A stretch of 64,000 bases of DNA from Leuconostoc fallax KCTC 3537 (lineage in GTDB: Bacteria; Bacillota; Bacilli; Lactobacillales; Lactobacillaceae). Position 1 is the stretch's first letter. Each line of letters starts with the position of its first letter. Position numbers and translations under genes: made by a program. The stretch covers positions 210,233 to 274,232 of the forward strand of contig NZ_AEIZ01000026.1 in the NCBI RefSeq assembly GCF_000165675.1, written 5' to 3'. The notes beneath the pieces were generated by a model. That model worked only from the letters and a program-made list of their open reading frames with translations, was not told where the DNA came from and ran no database searches. Of this stretch, positions 43,488 to 53,178 are shown piece after piece.

Positions 43488-44774
43488 ATGACACAAGAGC
43501 CTTTAGCATATCGTATGCGTCCCAAAAAAATTGAACATATCGTCGGTCAGCAACATTTGGTTGGCAAAAATAAAATTATTTGGCGCATGGTGCAAGCACA
43601 TCGTCTAAGTTCAATGATTTTATATGGTCCACCAGGTACAGGTAAAACAAGTATTGCTAGTGCCATCGCAGGTTCTTCCAAATATGCTTTTCGCGTTTTA
43701 AATGCAGCTACAGATAGTAAAAAAGACCTACAAATTGTTGCTGAAGAAGCCAAAATGTCTGGGTCTGTTGTTTTATTGTTAGATGAAATTCATCGTCTTG
43801 ATAAAACGAAACAAGATTTTTTACTGCCTCATTTGGAATCTGGCAATATTATTCTAATCGGTGCAACCACAGAAAATCCCTATATCAATGTCACACCTGC
43901 TATCCGTTCACGAACACAAATATTTCAAGTTTATCCTTTAACGGAAAATGATATACACCAGGCTATTCAACGTACATTAAATGATAAAGAAAATGGTTTA
44001 GGTAACTATGCTGTAACAATTGATGATCAAGCAATGAAGCAATTAACCCAAGCCACCAACGGTGACCTTCGTAGTGCATTAAATGCGCTTGAATTAGCGG
44101 TGCTGTCAACATCTCCTGAAAATGATGATACGATTCACCTCACTTTATCTGCTATCGAAGAAGTCACGCAAAGAAAAGCTTTGAGTGCCGATAAAGATGG
44201 CGATGCGCATTACGATGTTATTAGTGCCCTACAAAAATCTATTCGTGGCTCAGATGTTGATGCCGCTTTACATTATGCCGCTAGGATAATTGAAAGTGGT
44301 GATTTGAATATTTTAATACGCCGTTTAGCAGTCATTGCTTACGAAGATATTGGATTAGCCAATCCCTCTGCTGCTCAGCATACAATTTCAGCTATTCAAG
44401 CAGCACAAATGTTAGGTCTCCCTGAAGCTCGGATTCCAATTGCAAATGCTATTGTTGAATTATCTTTGTCGCCAAAATCAAACTCAGCTTATTTAGCCAT
44501 TAATCAAGCACTAGAAGATGTCCAAAAGGGAAAAGCAACCCATGTCCCTGTCCATCTTAAGGATAGTCATTACAAAGGCGCAGTAGCTCTCAATCATGGT
44601 GTTGATTATAAATATCCACATGATTATGAGAATGATTGGGTTGCACAACAGTACTTACCTGATGAAATACGCTCTCAAACTTATTTTCAGCCAAAAGGTA
44701 ATTCAAAAATTGAATTACAGCTCAAAGAAATTAATGAAAATCTAAAAAAGCGTCAACAAAATGAACTATCTTAA
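43488..44774 (+). CDS. rarA: replication-associated recombination protein A (RarA/MgsA)
   Basis: AAA+ ATPase of the RuvB-like clamp-loader group acting at stalled replication forks. Start ATG 43488 (MTQEPLAYRMRPKKIEHIVGQQHLVG), fused frame to 43347 is spurious. Walker A is GPPGTGKTSIASAIAG, Walker B LLLDEIHRLDK, sensor 1 IGATTENPY, and the C-terminal tetramerisation part includes DINIL-type segment DLNILIRRLAVIAYEDIGLANP and LPEARIPIANAIVELSLSPKSNSAY. Length 428 residues is typical. 6S RNA follows downstream, as in Bacillus where rarA (yrvN) adjoins bsrA. Confidence 0.96.
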   Translation: MTQEPLAYRMRPKKIEHIVGQQHLVGKNKIIWRMVQAHRLSSMILYGPPGTGKTSIASAIAGSSKYAFRVLNAATDSKKDLQIVAEEAKMSGSVVLLLDEIHRLDKTKQDFLLPHLESGNIILIGATTENPYINVTPAIRSRTQIFQVYPLTENDIHQAIQRTLNDKENGLGNYAVTIDDQAMKQLTQATNGDLRSALNALELAVLSTSPENDDTIHLTLSAIEEVTQRKALSADKDGDAHYDVISALQKSIRGSDVDAALHYAARIIESGDLNILIRRLAVIAYEDIGLANPSAAQHTISAIQAAQMLGLPEARIPIANAIVELSLSPKSNSAYLAINQALEDVQKGKATHVPVHLKDSHYKGAVALNHGVDYKYPHDYENDWVAQQYLPDEIRSQTYFQPKGNSKIELQLKEINENLKKRQQNELS

Positions 44775-44815
44775 TTTTATGAATGTCAAGACTACTTTTT
44801 CCATGTATTCCACGA

Positions 44816-45055
44816 TATAATATAAGTGAATTCCTCAGGTATACGATTCACTTCACCATCAGTTTTTTCCTTACAACCTTTTAATTGGAAGAGGACACCT
44901 AATCCGAAAATATGCCCTATCATTTGGTCATTTGACGATTCTGCTGGAATCTTCCACCTCGACAATTTCGAGGAAAATCTGCGAAGTGTTTAACGGTACC
45001 AATTGAGTGTTCCGAGTTTATCTCGTAGCCCACATCATCTGATGTGGGTTTTTAT
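44816..45055 (+). ncRNA. ssrS: 6S RNA (ssrS) with promoter and terminator
   Basis: A 360-bp gap after rarA holds an RNA from about 44828, after a -10 TATAAT (44816-44821), to a terminator CCCACATCA/TGATGTGGG-TTTTT (45029-45055). It folds into the long rod with central bubble of 6S RNA: CTCAGGTA with TACC-AAT-TGAG at the closing stem, CACTTC with GAAGTG, a bubble with AAAATCTGCGAAGTG on its 3' side, an inner CCTCGA/TCGAGG hairpin, and TGGAAGA/TCTTCCA in the upper arm. 6S RNA binds sigma-70 RNA polymerase in stationary phase. The 3' bubble motif and the rarA neighbour are the strongest signs. I found no good -35. Confidence 0.72.
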
Positions 45056-45133
45056 ATATATTTTGCAAAAAACTATTATTTTCTTCATGAAAGCGCTATA
45101 CTTAAGGTACAGAAAGAAACGGAGGATGTTATC

Positions 45134-45580
45134 ATGCCAACGAATTATCACAAGATTTTAGTACCAATGGATGGCTCAAAGGAATCTGAAGCTGCCCTCG
45201 CACGTGCTATCGAACTAACTAAGGATGCTGGTCCCGCAGGTGATTTATCAATCTTAAATGTTATTGATACTCGTGCATTCCAGAACGTTGCTAGTTTTGA
45301 CGATACAATGGTTGAAGCCGTTTCAGACGAAACACGCAAGAGCCTTGAAGGTTATAAGAAGCAAGCACAAGATGCTGGTGTTGCTAATGTAAACTTCATG
45401 ATTGAATATGGTTCCCCTAAAACTTTGATTGGTAAAGAAGTGCCAAATGAGCTACAAGCAGATCTTATTGTTATTGGTGCTACTGGATTAAACGCTGTTG
45501 AACGACTTGTTATTGGATCAGTTACTGAATATGTTACACGTACTTCAAAGATTGATGTCTTGGTTGTTCGTGCACATTAA
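45134..45580 (+). CDS. universal stress protein UspA family
   Basis: A 148-residue single-domain UspA protein, cytosolic, ATP-binding type: KILVPMDGSKESEAALARA at the N-terminus, and the loop VIGATGLNAVERLVIGSVTEYV with the G-2X-G-9X-G-S ATP signature. Start ATG 45134 (MPTNYHKIL) follows ACGGAGGATGTTATC. Role: stress endurance, not assigned further. Stands alone after 6S RNA, with a terminator downstream. Confidence 0.93.
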   Translation: MPTNYHKILVPMDGSKESEAALARAIELTKDAGPAGDLSILNVIDTRAFQNVASFDDTMVEAVSDETRKSLEGYKKQAQDAGVANVNFMIEYGSPKTLIGKEVPNELQADLIVIGATGLNAVERLVIGSVTEYVTRTSKIDVLVVRAH

Positions 45581-45596
45581 TCTCACTCTAAGTCAT

Positions 45597-45627
45597 AAAA
45601 AAAGACGATCATGATGATCGTCTTTTT
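45597..45627. terminator. bidirectional intrinsic terminator
   Basis: GACGATCAT pairs with ATGATCGTC within A and T runs, between uspA-like (+) and ddl (-). Confidence 0.92.
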
Positions 45628-45636
45628 TGTTTGCTT

Positions 45637-46785
<1,149 letters not shown>

Positions 46786-46806
46786 TTAACTCATTACAGC
46801 TGATTG

Positions 46807-47811
46807 TTACACCAAAAAATCACGCGAACTTAGGACATAATCCCAAATTTTTTGTGGTACATTGTCTTCACCATACAACACTATGCTATCAAAAAAACGT
46901 GCTCGATTATAGATTGTATGCCACATTTTTTCTTCACGTGGTGGTTGCAATGATACCAAATCTCTTCGCCAAAATTTCAGATTCAGTAAAATATACTCGG
47001 CATACACATCACTCTGATTAGCCAATCGCATCGCAACGTCAATGATTCGTTGCGTTTCACCCATAACTAACGGCTCCATTAATGCCCGATAACCTGTTAA
47101 TAATGTTGCCAACAGAAATAACTTATCTGCTCTGACTAATTCAGGCATGGCAGAGAGCTCAGTAATTATACTGCTCATGTGATTAAAAGCATGCGCCCAG
47201 CCGTTGTCTTTGATAAAACCACGGCCATCACGTTCCAATATAGCATATAGCGCAACTTGATCAACCACCATATCAAGCTGTTCTATCGTCAAGAATTTTT
47301 GCTTTGTCCAGTGATAATGTAATAACAAAGATAATACTAAAATACTAAACGATCGGCGATAAACAGCATCATTGTGTGGTTCAAAAATATGTGCAAATAA
47401 TTGATGATCAGATATTAGAAATTCTGCCATCCAGCTAAGTTGACGTTGCGTCAGCCACTCTCCTTGAATTGCATTACTCAAAAATGTGAATGCCCCATCA
47501 TCTCGATAACGTGGTGATTGATGCGCTAGCTGTTGTAAAACTAACAATAAATTTTCATCACTAATTTCAGAATCAACATATTCAGCATGGGTTTCTTTTT
47601 CTAAAGCATGCCAGTATTTCTGATATTCTTGCATGAATTTTTCAGCTTCTGTACTCAGTGGTGGCGTATCAACAACTGAAGCTTGCTGAACATATGGCAT
47701 ATTTTCAGCCAAAGCAAGCAATTGACTACCAAGAGACTGATACAATTGCCCGTTTTTCACTTTTTGTCGTAAGTGACTTAAATTCGTTCTTCCCTGTTCA
47801 AATGATAACAT
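46807..47811 (-). CDS. DUF2785 family protein
   Basis: A 334-residue helical cytosolic protein matching DUF2785: RDGRGFIKDNGWAHAFNHMSS and LLLATLLTGY-like segments (seen FLLATLLTGYRALMEP) and FEPHNDAVYRRSFSILVLSLLL. Function unknown. The start ATG at 47811 overlaps the rodA stop region by one base, so it is read from the rodA mRNA. Its N-terminal 60 residues are less conserved in character. Confidence 0.75.
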   Translation of the reverse strand: MLSFEQGRTNLSHLRQKVKNGQLYQSLGSQLLALAENMPYVQQASVVDTPPLSTEAEKFMQEYQKYWHALEKETHAEYVDSEISDENLLLVLQQLAHQSPRYRDDGAFTFLSNAIQGEWLTQRQLSWMAEFLISDHQLFAHIFEPHNDAVYRRSFSILVLSLLLHYHWTKQKFLTIEQLDMVVDQVALYAILERDGRGFIKDNGWAHAFNHMSSIITELSAMPELVRADKLFLLATLLTGYRALMEPLVMGETQRIIDVAMRLANQSDVYAEYILLNLKFWRRDLVSLQPPREEKMWHTIYNRARFFDSIVLYGEDNVPQKIWDYVLSSRDFLV

Positions 47812-49029
47812 TAGATTGAAAATCCTGTCGATTCAGTAAATGCAGACGATTGTTTTTGATAACCAATAGACAATATTAGACCTGTACCAATAAGATTTCC
47901 CAACAGTGAAGACCCTCCTTGAGAAATGAAGGGTAGCGGAATACCTGTCAGTGGCAAAAGGCCAATACTCATACCAATATTTTCAAAGACATGAAACAAA
48001 ACCATCATAACAACACCTGTTGCAATATATGCATAAAAGGCAGTCTGGGCCTTAAATGTGTCCTGAATCATCATGACAATAAAGGCAAAATAAAGCACAA
48101 TTAAAAATGTACCGCCAATAAATCCAAAACTCTCACCAATGACAGAAAAAATCATGTCCGATTCACGAACTGGTACATAAACTTTGAGATTTCCCCAACC
48201 ATTACCAAAAATCTGTCCGGAACCAATAGCTTTTAAACTTTGGTAAGTCTGATAACCAGTGTTCGATGTATCTTGGGCAGGATGCAACCAAGAATCCACA
48301 CGCGCAAATTGATAAGCCTGGAATCCAAATTTAGACAAAACAGTACGTCCCAAGGTGGACGTTACCAATGCTAAAGCTGTGATACCAAACGTTGTAGCAA
48401 TTGCGATAACAGGTGCTAAAATACGCCAAGTAACACCAGAAACAAGTGCTACCCCACCAAATATTGCCGCAAATACCAATAACGTGCCTAAATCATTTTG
48501 TAAAGCAATTAACACAGCAATTGGTGCGAAACAAAGCGCCATCTTACCTAACAAGAGCCAATCAGAATGGGTTTCATGCACTGGTTTCTCGCGATTGTGC
48601 TCAACAACAACCCGACTCAACATTAAAATAAATGCCGGCTTAACCACTTCAGATGGCTGAAATGATAGTGGTCCGAAGACAAACCAAGATTTGGCCCCTG
48701 TAGATGCCGCCATTGATCGATTATAAAAAATGAGCACTGCAACTAACAAGAAGAGACCAACACCGTACGCAATGGGCGCTAAACGCCATAGTTGCGTGGC
48801 ATCAAACCGTACCAAGAATACAATCAACACAGCCCCAATAATCCAAAAATACACCTTGAATAGCTACTGGCCTGAGTGCGCTGGCTAGTGTTGCGCCATG
48901 CATATGCATGGCTGCCTGAAATAACGAACTAAGACCAATCATCATAAATAGCAATAGTGCTAAAATAATGCCCCAATCCAAATCATTTTCAGTTACTTTT
49001 TTATTTTTCTGATTAGAAAACTGTTGCAT
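47811..49029 (-). pseudogene. rodA: RodA peptidoglycan glycosyltransferase, apparent 1-bp insertion
   Basis: SEDS-family membrane polymerase of lipid II for side-wall elongation with MreB. Two frames (49029-48802 and 48854-47811) join into a 405-residue protein if one A is removed from the run at 48845-48849 (five present, four needed), reading AIQGVFWIIGAVLIVFLVRF across the joint. About ten membrane segments; SEDS signatures KPAFILMLSRVV, ALQNDLGTLLVF, GSGQIFGNGWG and GIPLPFISQGGSSLLGNLIGTG are present. This is the only indel of the overcall type in the window. Its neighbour mreB supports RodA over FtsW. Probably intact in vivo. Confidence 0.88.
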
Positions 49030-49100
49030 GCTACACCCTCGTTATGCATAAAGCGATTGTTCATCACAATCGCTCACTGGAAACTTTTGATATACCAATA

Positions 49101-49309
49101 TTAAGCGTACAAATTATAGCTTGCTAAAATTTCCTGCAACGCTTGATCTTGGCTTTTAGCCTGATTAATGACGGTTTGCTTACCAAAGACACCGTTAAAT
49201 CCACGGGCAGACTTTTCAATATAGCCAATCATTTCGCCATCAACCAAAACCTGTAACTGTTGATCTTGCTCTACTAGGTCCACGCTGAAATTTTGATTTT
49301 TTTACGCAT
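49101..49309 (-). CDS. DUF2969 family small protein, apparent 1-bp deletion
   Basis: The open frame from 49283 lacks a good start. Restoring one A to the run at 49297-49303 (seven present, eight needed) joins it to ATG 49309, with GAGGA before it, and the product becomes 69 residues beginning MRKKNQNFSVDLVE, the form expected for DUF2969 proteins of Lactobacillales. The gene sits immediately after mreB (the start overlaps nothing but is 2 bp away) and before rodA. Function is unknown; the position suggests a link to cell-shape genes. Confidence 0.65.
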
Positions 49310-49310
49310 T

Positions 49311-50303
49311 TTATAATCCTCGACGACGTGTTTTCATATGTTCTAACAAAGCGCCAGCACCCTTAGCAACATTATCTAACGGTGAATCTGAAACGACAAC
49401 TGGTACCTCTAATGCATCGGACAATAACTGATCCATTCCATGCAATAAGGCACCACCGCCGGTCAACATAATACCACGGTCAATGATATCTGCAGCCAAT
49501 TCTGGCGGTAATTTAGATAACACAGAATGCGCTGCACGGACAATCTGTTGTAAGGTATCATGTAATGCTTCTTCAACTTCATTAGAATTAATCGTAATGG
49601 TTTTTGGCATACCTTCAAAATTATCACGACCACGGACTTCCATGGTAAGTGGTTCATCAACAGGTAAAGCGGAGCCAATTTGAATCTTAATTGTTTCTGC
49701 TGTACGTTCACCAACAATCAAGTTATGTCGACGCTTTAAATAACCGACAATATCAAAGTTCATTTTATCTCCAGCGACACGTATTGACTCTGAAACAACA
49801 ATATCGCCTAATGACAACACTGCAATATCCGAAGTACCACCACCCATATCAATAACCATAGATCCAATTGGCTTAAAGATATCCAGTCCGGCACCTACTG
49901 CCGCAACCTTAGGCTCATATTCTAGGTAAACTTTGGCACCACCAGCTTTTTCTGCTGCTTGTATAATCGCTTTACGTTCAATTTCAGTAATATTTGTTGG
50001 CGCACAAATCATAATATTAGGCTTTGACATAAAACCCTTAACATTTAATTTGTCCACAAAGTAAGTTAGCATTGCTTCTGTAACATCGAAATCTGAGATT
50101 ACACCATCTTTCAATGGTCGAACAGCACGAATATTACCTGGCGTACGACCAACCATACGGTAAGCTTCTGAACCAACTGATAAAACACGGTCTGTTTTAT
50201 CATCTACTGCAACAACAGAAGGTTCATTTAAAACAATCCCTTTACCTTCAACATAAATTAAGACGTTGGCAGTTCCTAAATCTATGCCGATATCTTTTGC
50301 CAT
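49311..50303 (-). CDS. mreB: rod shape-determining protein MreB
   Basis: Actin-like ATPase filament that directs side-wall synthesis. Start at 50303 (MAKDIGIDLGTANVLIYV) behind AGAGGAAACTATC; an upstream in-frame ATG at 50324 is less likely. Signatures: phosphate-1 loop DLGTANVL, VIDMGGGTSDIAVLS (phosphate-2), and LTGGGALLHGMDQLL (adenosine motif). 330 residues. In operon with the DUF2969 gene and rodA; a rod-shape system in an organism whose relatives are often short rods or cocci. Confidence 0.97.
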   Translation of the reverse strand: MAKDIGIDLGTANVLIYVEGKGIVLNEPSVVAVDDKTDRVLSVGSEAYRMVGRTPGNIRAVRPLKDGVISDFDVTEAMLTYFVDKLNVKGFMSKPNIMICAPTNITEIERKAIIQAAEKAGGAKVYLEYEPKVAAVGAGLDIFKPIGSMVIDMGGGTSDIAVLSLGDIVVSESIRVAGDKMNFDIVGYLKRRHNLIVGERTAETIKIQIGSALPVDEPLTMEVRGRDNFEGMPKTITINSNEVEEALHDTLQQIVRAAHSVLSKLPPELAADIIDRGIMLTGGGALLHGMDQLLSDALEVPVVVSDSPLDNVAKGAGALLEHMKTRRRGL

Positions 50304-50415
50304 GATAGTTTCCTCTTTTAACATTTATACTTAATTATCGTGTGGCAAAAAATGCCATAACCTATTTGATTATATCATATTTTGTTCATTTTCTTAGGGG
50401 TAATCTTGGCTAGCT

Positions 50416-50637
50416 TTATCGTAATAATACGTCAGGAACACTGGTAATCCAATTGAACATTGTTAAGAAAAAGCTTGCTAAAAGATAGCCCATTATAACG
50501 GCTAAAATAACCTTTAAGACAGCCGCCTGAAACGGTGTAAACGGCATTATTTTCTCAAAATTAATAGGCCGAATAGTCCAAAAAGAAAAGTAAATAAAAA
50601 TAATATTAAGACTAATGCCCAAAATGGGTTGCATCAT
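50416..50637 (-). CDS. DUF1146 family small membrane protein (YwzB-like)
   Basis: A 73-residue protein with two membrane helices (LGISLNIIFIYFSFWTI and AVLKVILAVIMGYLLASFFL), matching DUF1146/YwzB in size, order and the FWxxRxINFEK segment. Such genes are found near murA or mreB and atp genes in Firmicutes; function unknown. ATG at 50637 is preceded by AAAGGAGATATACTT. Upstream of mreB on the same strand, separated by about 110 bp. Confidence 0.75.
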   Translation of the reverse strand: MMQPILGISLNIIFIYFSFWTIRPINFEKIMPFTPFQAAVLKVILAVIMGYLLASFFLTMFNWITSVPDVLLR

Positions 50638-50664
50638 AAGTATATCTCCTTTAAAGCATCATTA

Positions 50665-51447
50665 TTATGAAAACATAGGTACTACTAGCCTAGCATACTC
50701 TGATTGCTTGGGATATAATGTCGCAATTTCATTATATGTTTGAATTAACAAGTCCATTGTCTGCCGGCCAATCCAATGATCAGGTAATAAACTAATTGGT
50801 AACATAGGATCTCGTAAAAATGTGTCATTAATATGCATGCCGATATCTAAATAAACATTGAGTAATGCTAATTCTTGTTGGGGTAGATTTTGACGCTGAT
50901 GACGAATCCAATCAAGTTCCGTTTCGTAAAAAGCAACGATATCTTTTAAACGCCAAACATCATAAGCTTCAGATTTGGATAACGTTGCGTTAAGTAACGA
51001 TGTTCGAATAATTTTCACTCGATCTTGCACTTGATTTTCAATCGCTAATTGTTGGACTACCTCTTGATACGGCCACGGTGAAATCAAAACAGAAGATGTA
51101 TAGGCACCAAAACCATAATCCAGTAAGCTATTTTTAAACATCTGTTTTGAGCGTCGCATTGTTTCAGGAATGCGCAGTAAGACAATTGTCCACTCATCAG
51201 TAAATACTTGATTATAGTTAGCATATTTATGATTAATATCAGATAACCAACGCTTCCCAGCTGGTGCCAATCGATACCATCCGCGTTTGGTACTGGTAAT
51301 TTGTTTAGCTTGTTTTAACTTGGACAAATTATTTCTAATGGTCATTTCATTGTAATCACGCTGAGTATAGATATCCACTAAAGTCTTCGCTTCAACTTCT
51401 TCTCCAACATCAATGAGGTGTAGTATTTGCTTTTCAATGGATTGCAT
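50665..51447 (-). CDS. PaaX-like transcriptional regulator
   Basis: A 260-residue protein with a winged-helix N-terminus (residues about 1-75; DYNEMTIRNNLSKLKQAKQITST and RGWYRLAPAG) and a C-terminal domain (WTIVLLRIPETMRRSKQMFKNSLLDYGFG) like PaaX regulators, here WTIVLLRIPETMRRS. PaaX proteins are GntR-like repressors, first known for phenylacetate degradation; in lactic acid bacteria their targets vary. Divergent from an EamA transporter 85 bp away, the likely target. No phenylacetate genes are nearby, so the ligand is unknown. Confidence 0.7.
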   Translation of the reverse strand: MQSIEKQILHLIDVGEEVEAKTLVDIYTQRDYNEMTIRNNLSKLKQAKQITSTKRGWYRLAPAGKRWLSDINHKYANYNQVFTDEWTIVLLRIPETMRRSKQMFKNSLLDYGFGAYTSSVLISPWPYQEVVQQLAIENQVQDRVKIIRTSLLNATLSKSEAYDVWRLKDIVAFYETELDWIRHQRQNLPQQELALLNVYLDIGMHINDTFLRDPMLPISLLPDHWIGRQTMDLLIQTYNEIATLYPKQSEYARLVVPMFS

Positions 51448-51532
51448 TTGACAAACCCCTTTTATAAATTATAATTATATCAGTTAGTTTTTTATAAAAA
51501 ATATTATATCATAAATATGGAAAGCGCTCATT

Positions 51533-52495
51533 ATGAAAAAAACCTATCTCTATGTCATCATTTCAACATTTTTATTTAGCTCAATGGAAATTTCTTTAAA
51601 AATGGCCGGTGGTTCATTTAGTGGTATTCAGCTTAATTTTCTACGCTTTTTAGTAGGCGGTATAGCACTGCTCCCCTTTGCGCTTCATGCACTTAGCCGT
51701 GAGCATCAACGCATTCATTTGAAAGATATGGGTTTATTTGCATTCACCGGTCTCATTGCTGTAGTCGTCAGCATGTCCTTCTATCAAGTTGCCGTTGAAG
51801 TGGACAAAGCCTCAACTGTTGCGGTTGTTTTTAGTGCCAATCCTATTTTTGCACTTATCTTTTCATATCTTATTCTAAAAGAAACGTTGAGCCGATCAAA
51901 TTTAATTGCGGTCATTGTATCAATTGTCGGTTTGCTAATTATTGTAAATCCAACACACTTAACAGATCCTTTGGGGCTTAGTTTATCGATTATAGCAGCA
52001 TTGACATTTGGTTTATATTCTATTATTTCACGTTGGGGTTCTATGCGTCATCATTTCAATGGTCTGACCATGACAAGCTTTACATTCATATTTGGTGCGA
52101 TTGAACTAGCCATCTTAATGGGTATCTCTCATATCCAATCAATTGCAACTGGTCTCTTACAAAATCCAAAACTCAGTGAATTCGCAAATATTCCTTATTT
52201 TTCAGGTATTACCTCAAGCAATGCTTTCTTACTATTATATATTTGCCTTGGTGTAACTGCTGGTGGATTTGGCTTTTATTTCTTAGCTATGGAAACATCT
52301 AATGTTTCCACAGCTTCGTTGGTATTCTTTATCAAACCCGCTCTTGCACCTATCTTAGCTCTGCTTATTCTACATGAAAAAATTACATTATCCACCTGGT
52401 TAGGTATTATTGTGATTGTGATTGGTTCAATGATTATGTTCATTGGTGACCGTTTTGCCAATCAAGATAATCCTATGCCACATGCACATCATTAA
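51533..52495 (+). CDS. EamA/DMT family transporter
   Basis: A 320-residue drug/metabolite exporter with ten predicted membrane helices in two EamA repeats: the first (FLFSSMEISLKMAGGSF, FSANPIFALIFSYLILKETLS) and the second (TASLVFFIKPALAPILALLILHEKIT). C-terminus is a His/Pro tail. Possibly exports an amino acid or metabolite. ATG 51533 follows GGAAAGCGCTCATT. Probably controlled by the divergent PaaX-like gene. Followed by a terminator. Confidence 0.9.
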   Translation: MKKTYLYVIISTFLFSSMEISLKMAGGSFSGIQLNFLRFLVGGIALLPFALHALSREHQRIHLKDMGLFAFTGLIAVVVSMSFYQVAVEVDKASTVAVVFSANPIFALIFSYLILKETLSRSNLIAVIVSIVGLLIIVNPTHLTDPLGLSLSIIAALTFGLYSIISRWGSMRHHFNGLTMTSFTFIFGAIELAILMGISHIQSIATGLLQNPKLSEFANIPYFSGITSSNAFLLLYICLGVTAGGFGFYFLAMETSNVSTASLVFFIKPALAPILALLILHEKITLSTWLGIIVIVIGSMIMFIGDRFANQDNPMPHAHH

Positions 52496-52509
52496 ACATT
52501 TTCTACAAT

Positions 52510-52550
52510 AAAAAACTTGCTGGTGTCGTTGACGACCCAGCAAGTTTTTT
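52510..52550. terminator. bidirectional intrinsic terminator
   Basis: AAAAACTTGCTGG-TGTCG pairs with CGACG/CCAGCAAGTTTTT; it separates the EamA gene (+) from nrdG (-). Confidence 0.92.
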
Positions 52551-52552
52551 AT

Positions 52553-53170
52553 TTAGCGTACTAATTTATCCCAAATCACAACCTCACCTTGAGCTAATGA
52601 TTTTTGAACATCAATAATGCGTTGATTCGAACTACCGCGGAATTGTAAAGTAAGATCTTTTTTGGCTAATAGGAAACGACCATCAACTAAAATATCAATC
52701 TTCGATAATAACGCTTTCTTATCATCCGACTCAACTTGTAATTCATCCCAAGTATATCCCGTCCAAGACCAAATATCCTTATCGTGACCAAATTCGCGAT
52801 GAATACGATCAACTAGCGCGATACAAACATTCGTATTGAGAAAAGGTTCGCCACCAAGCAACGTCAAGCCCTGAACATAACTTTGACTTAAATCTTGAAT
52901 AATTTGATCTTCTAGTTCCTGTGTATAAGGTTGTCCATAATGGAAGTTTTGCGCAACCTTGTTATAACAACCTGGACAGCTAAATTTACAGCCACTCACA
53001 TAGAGGCTACAACGTACGCCTTCTCCATCGACAAAATTAAACGGCTTATAACTTGCCACATAATCCATACTCAAGTCTTCTGCTAGCCATTCTTGTGGTT
53101 TAGGATTCTTAGGCTGTCGTACTCTTTTAGGTCGCTGACGCGGTGTGGCAGTCTCGATTTCTTCTGACAT
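52553..53170 (-). CDS. nrdG: anaerobic ribonucleotide reductase activase
   Basis: Radical-SAM enzyme that makes the glycyl radical in NrdD. The 205-residue protein has the CxxxCxxC cluster motif CKFSCPGC (about residues 57-64), GGEPFLN and IWSWTGYTWDEL. A 35-residue basic N-terminal extension (KRVRQPKNPKP) precedes the core, longer than in E. coli. Its start is 8 bp after the nrdD stop, on the same strand. Works under oxygen-poor conditions. Confidence 0.94.
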   Translation of the reverse strand: MSEEIETATPRQRPKRVRQPKNPKPQEWLAEDLSMDYVASYKPFNFVDGEGVRCSLYVSGCKFSCPGCYNKVAQNFHYGQPYTQELEDQIIQDLSQSYVQGLTLLGGEPFLNTNVCIALVDRIHREFGHDKDIWSWTGYTWDELQVESDDKKALLSKIDILVDGRFLLAKKDLTLQFRGSSNQRIIDVQKSLAQGEVVIWDKLVR

Positions 53171-53178
53171 ATTGTCTC

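Noticed and set aside
45088..45101. cre-like sequence before the stress protein gene
   Set aside because: Only 12 of 14 positions match and both conserved end bases fail; too weak next to the four better sites.
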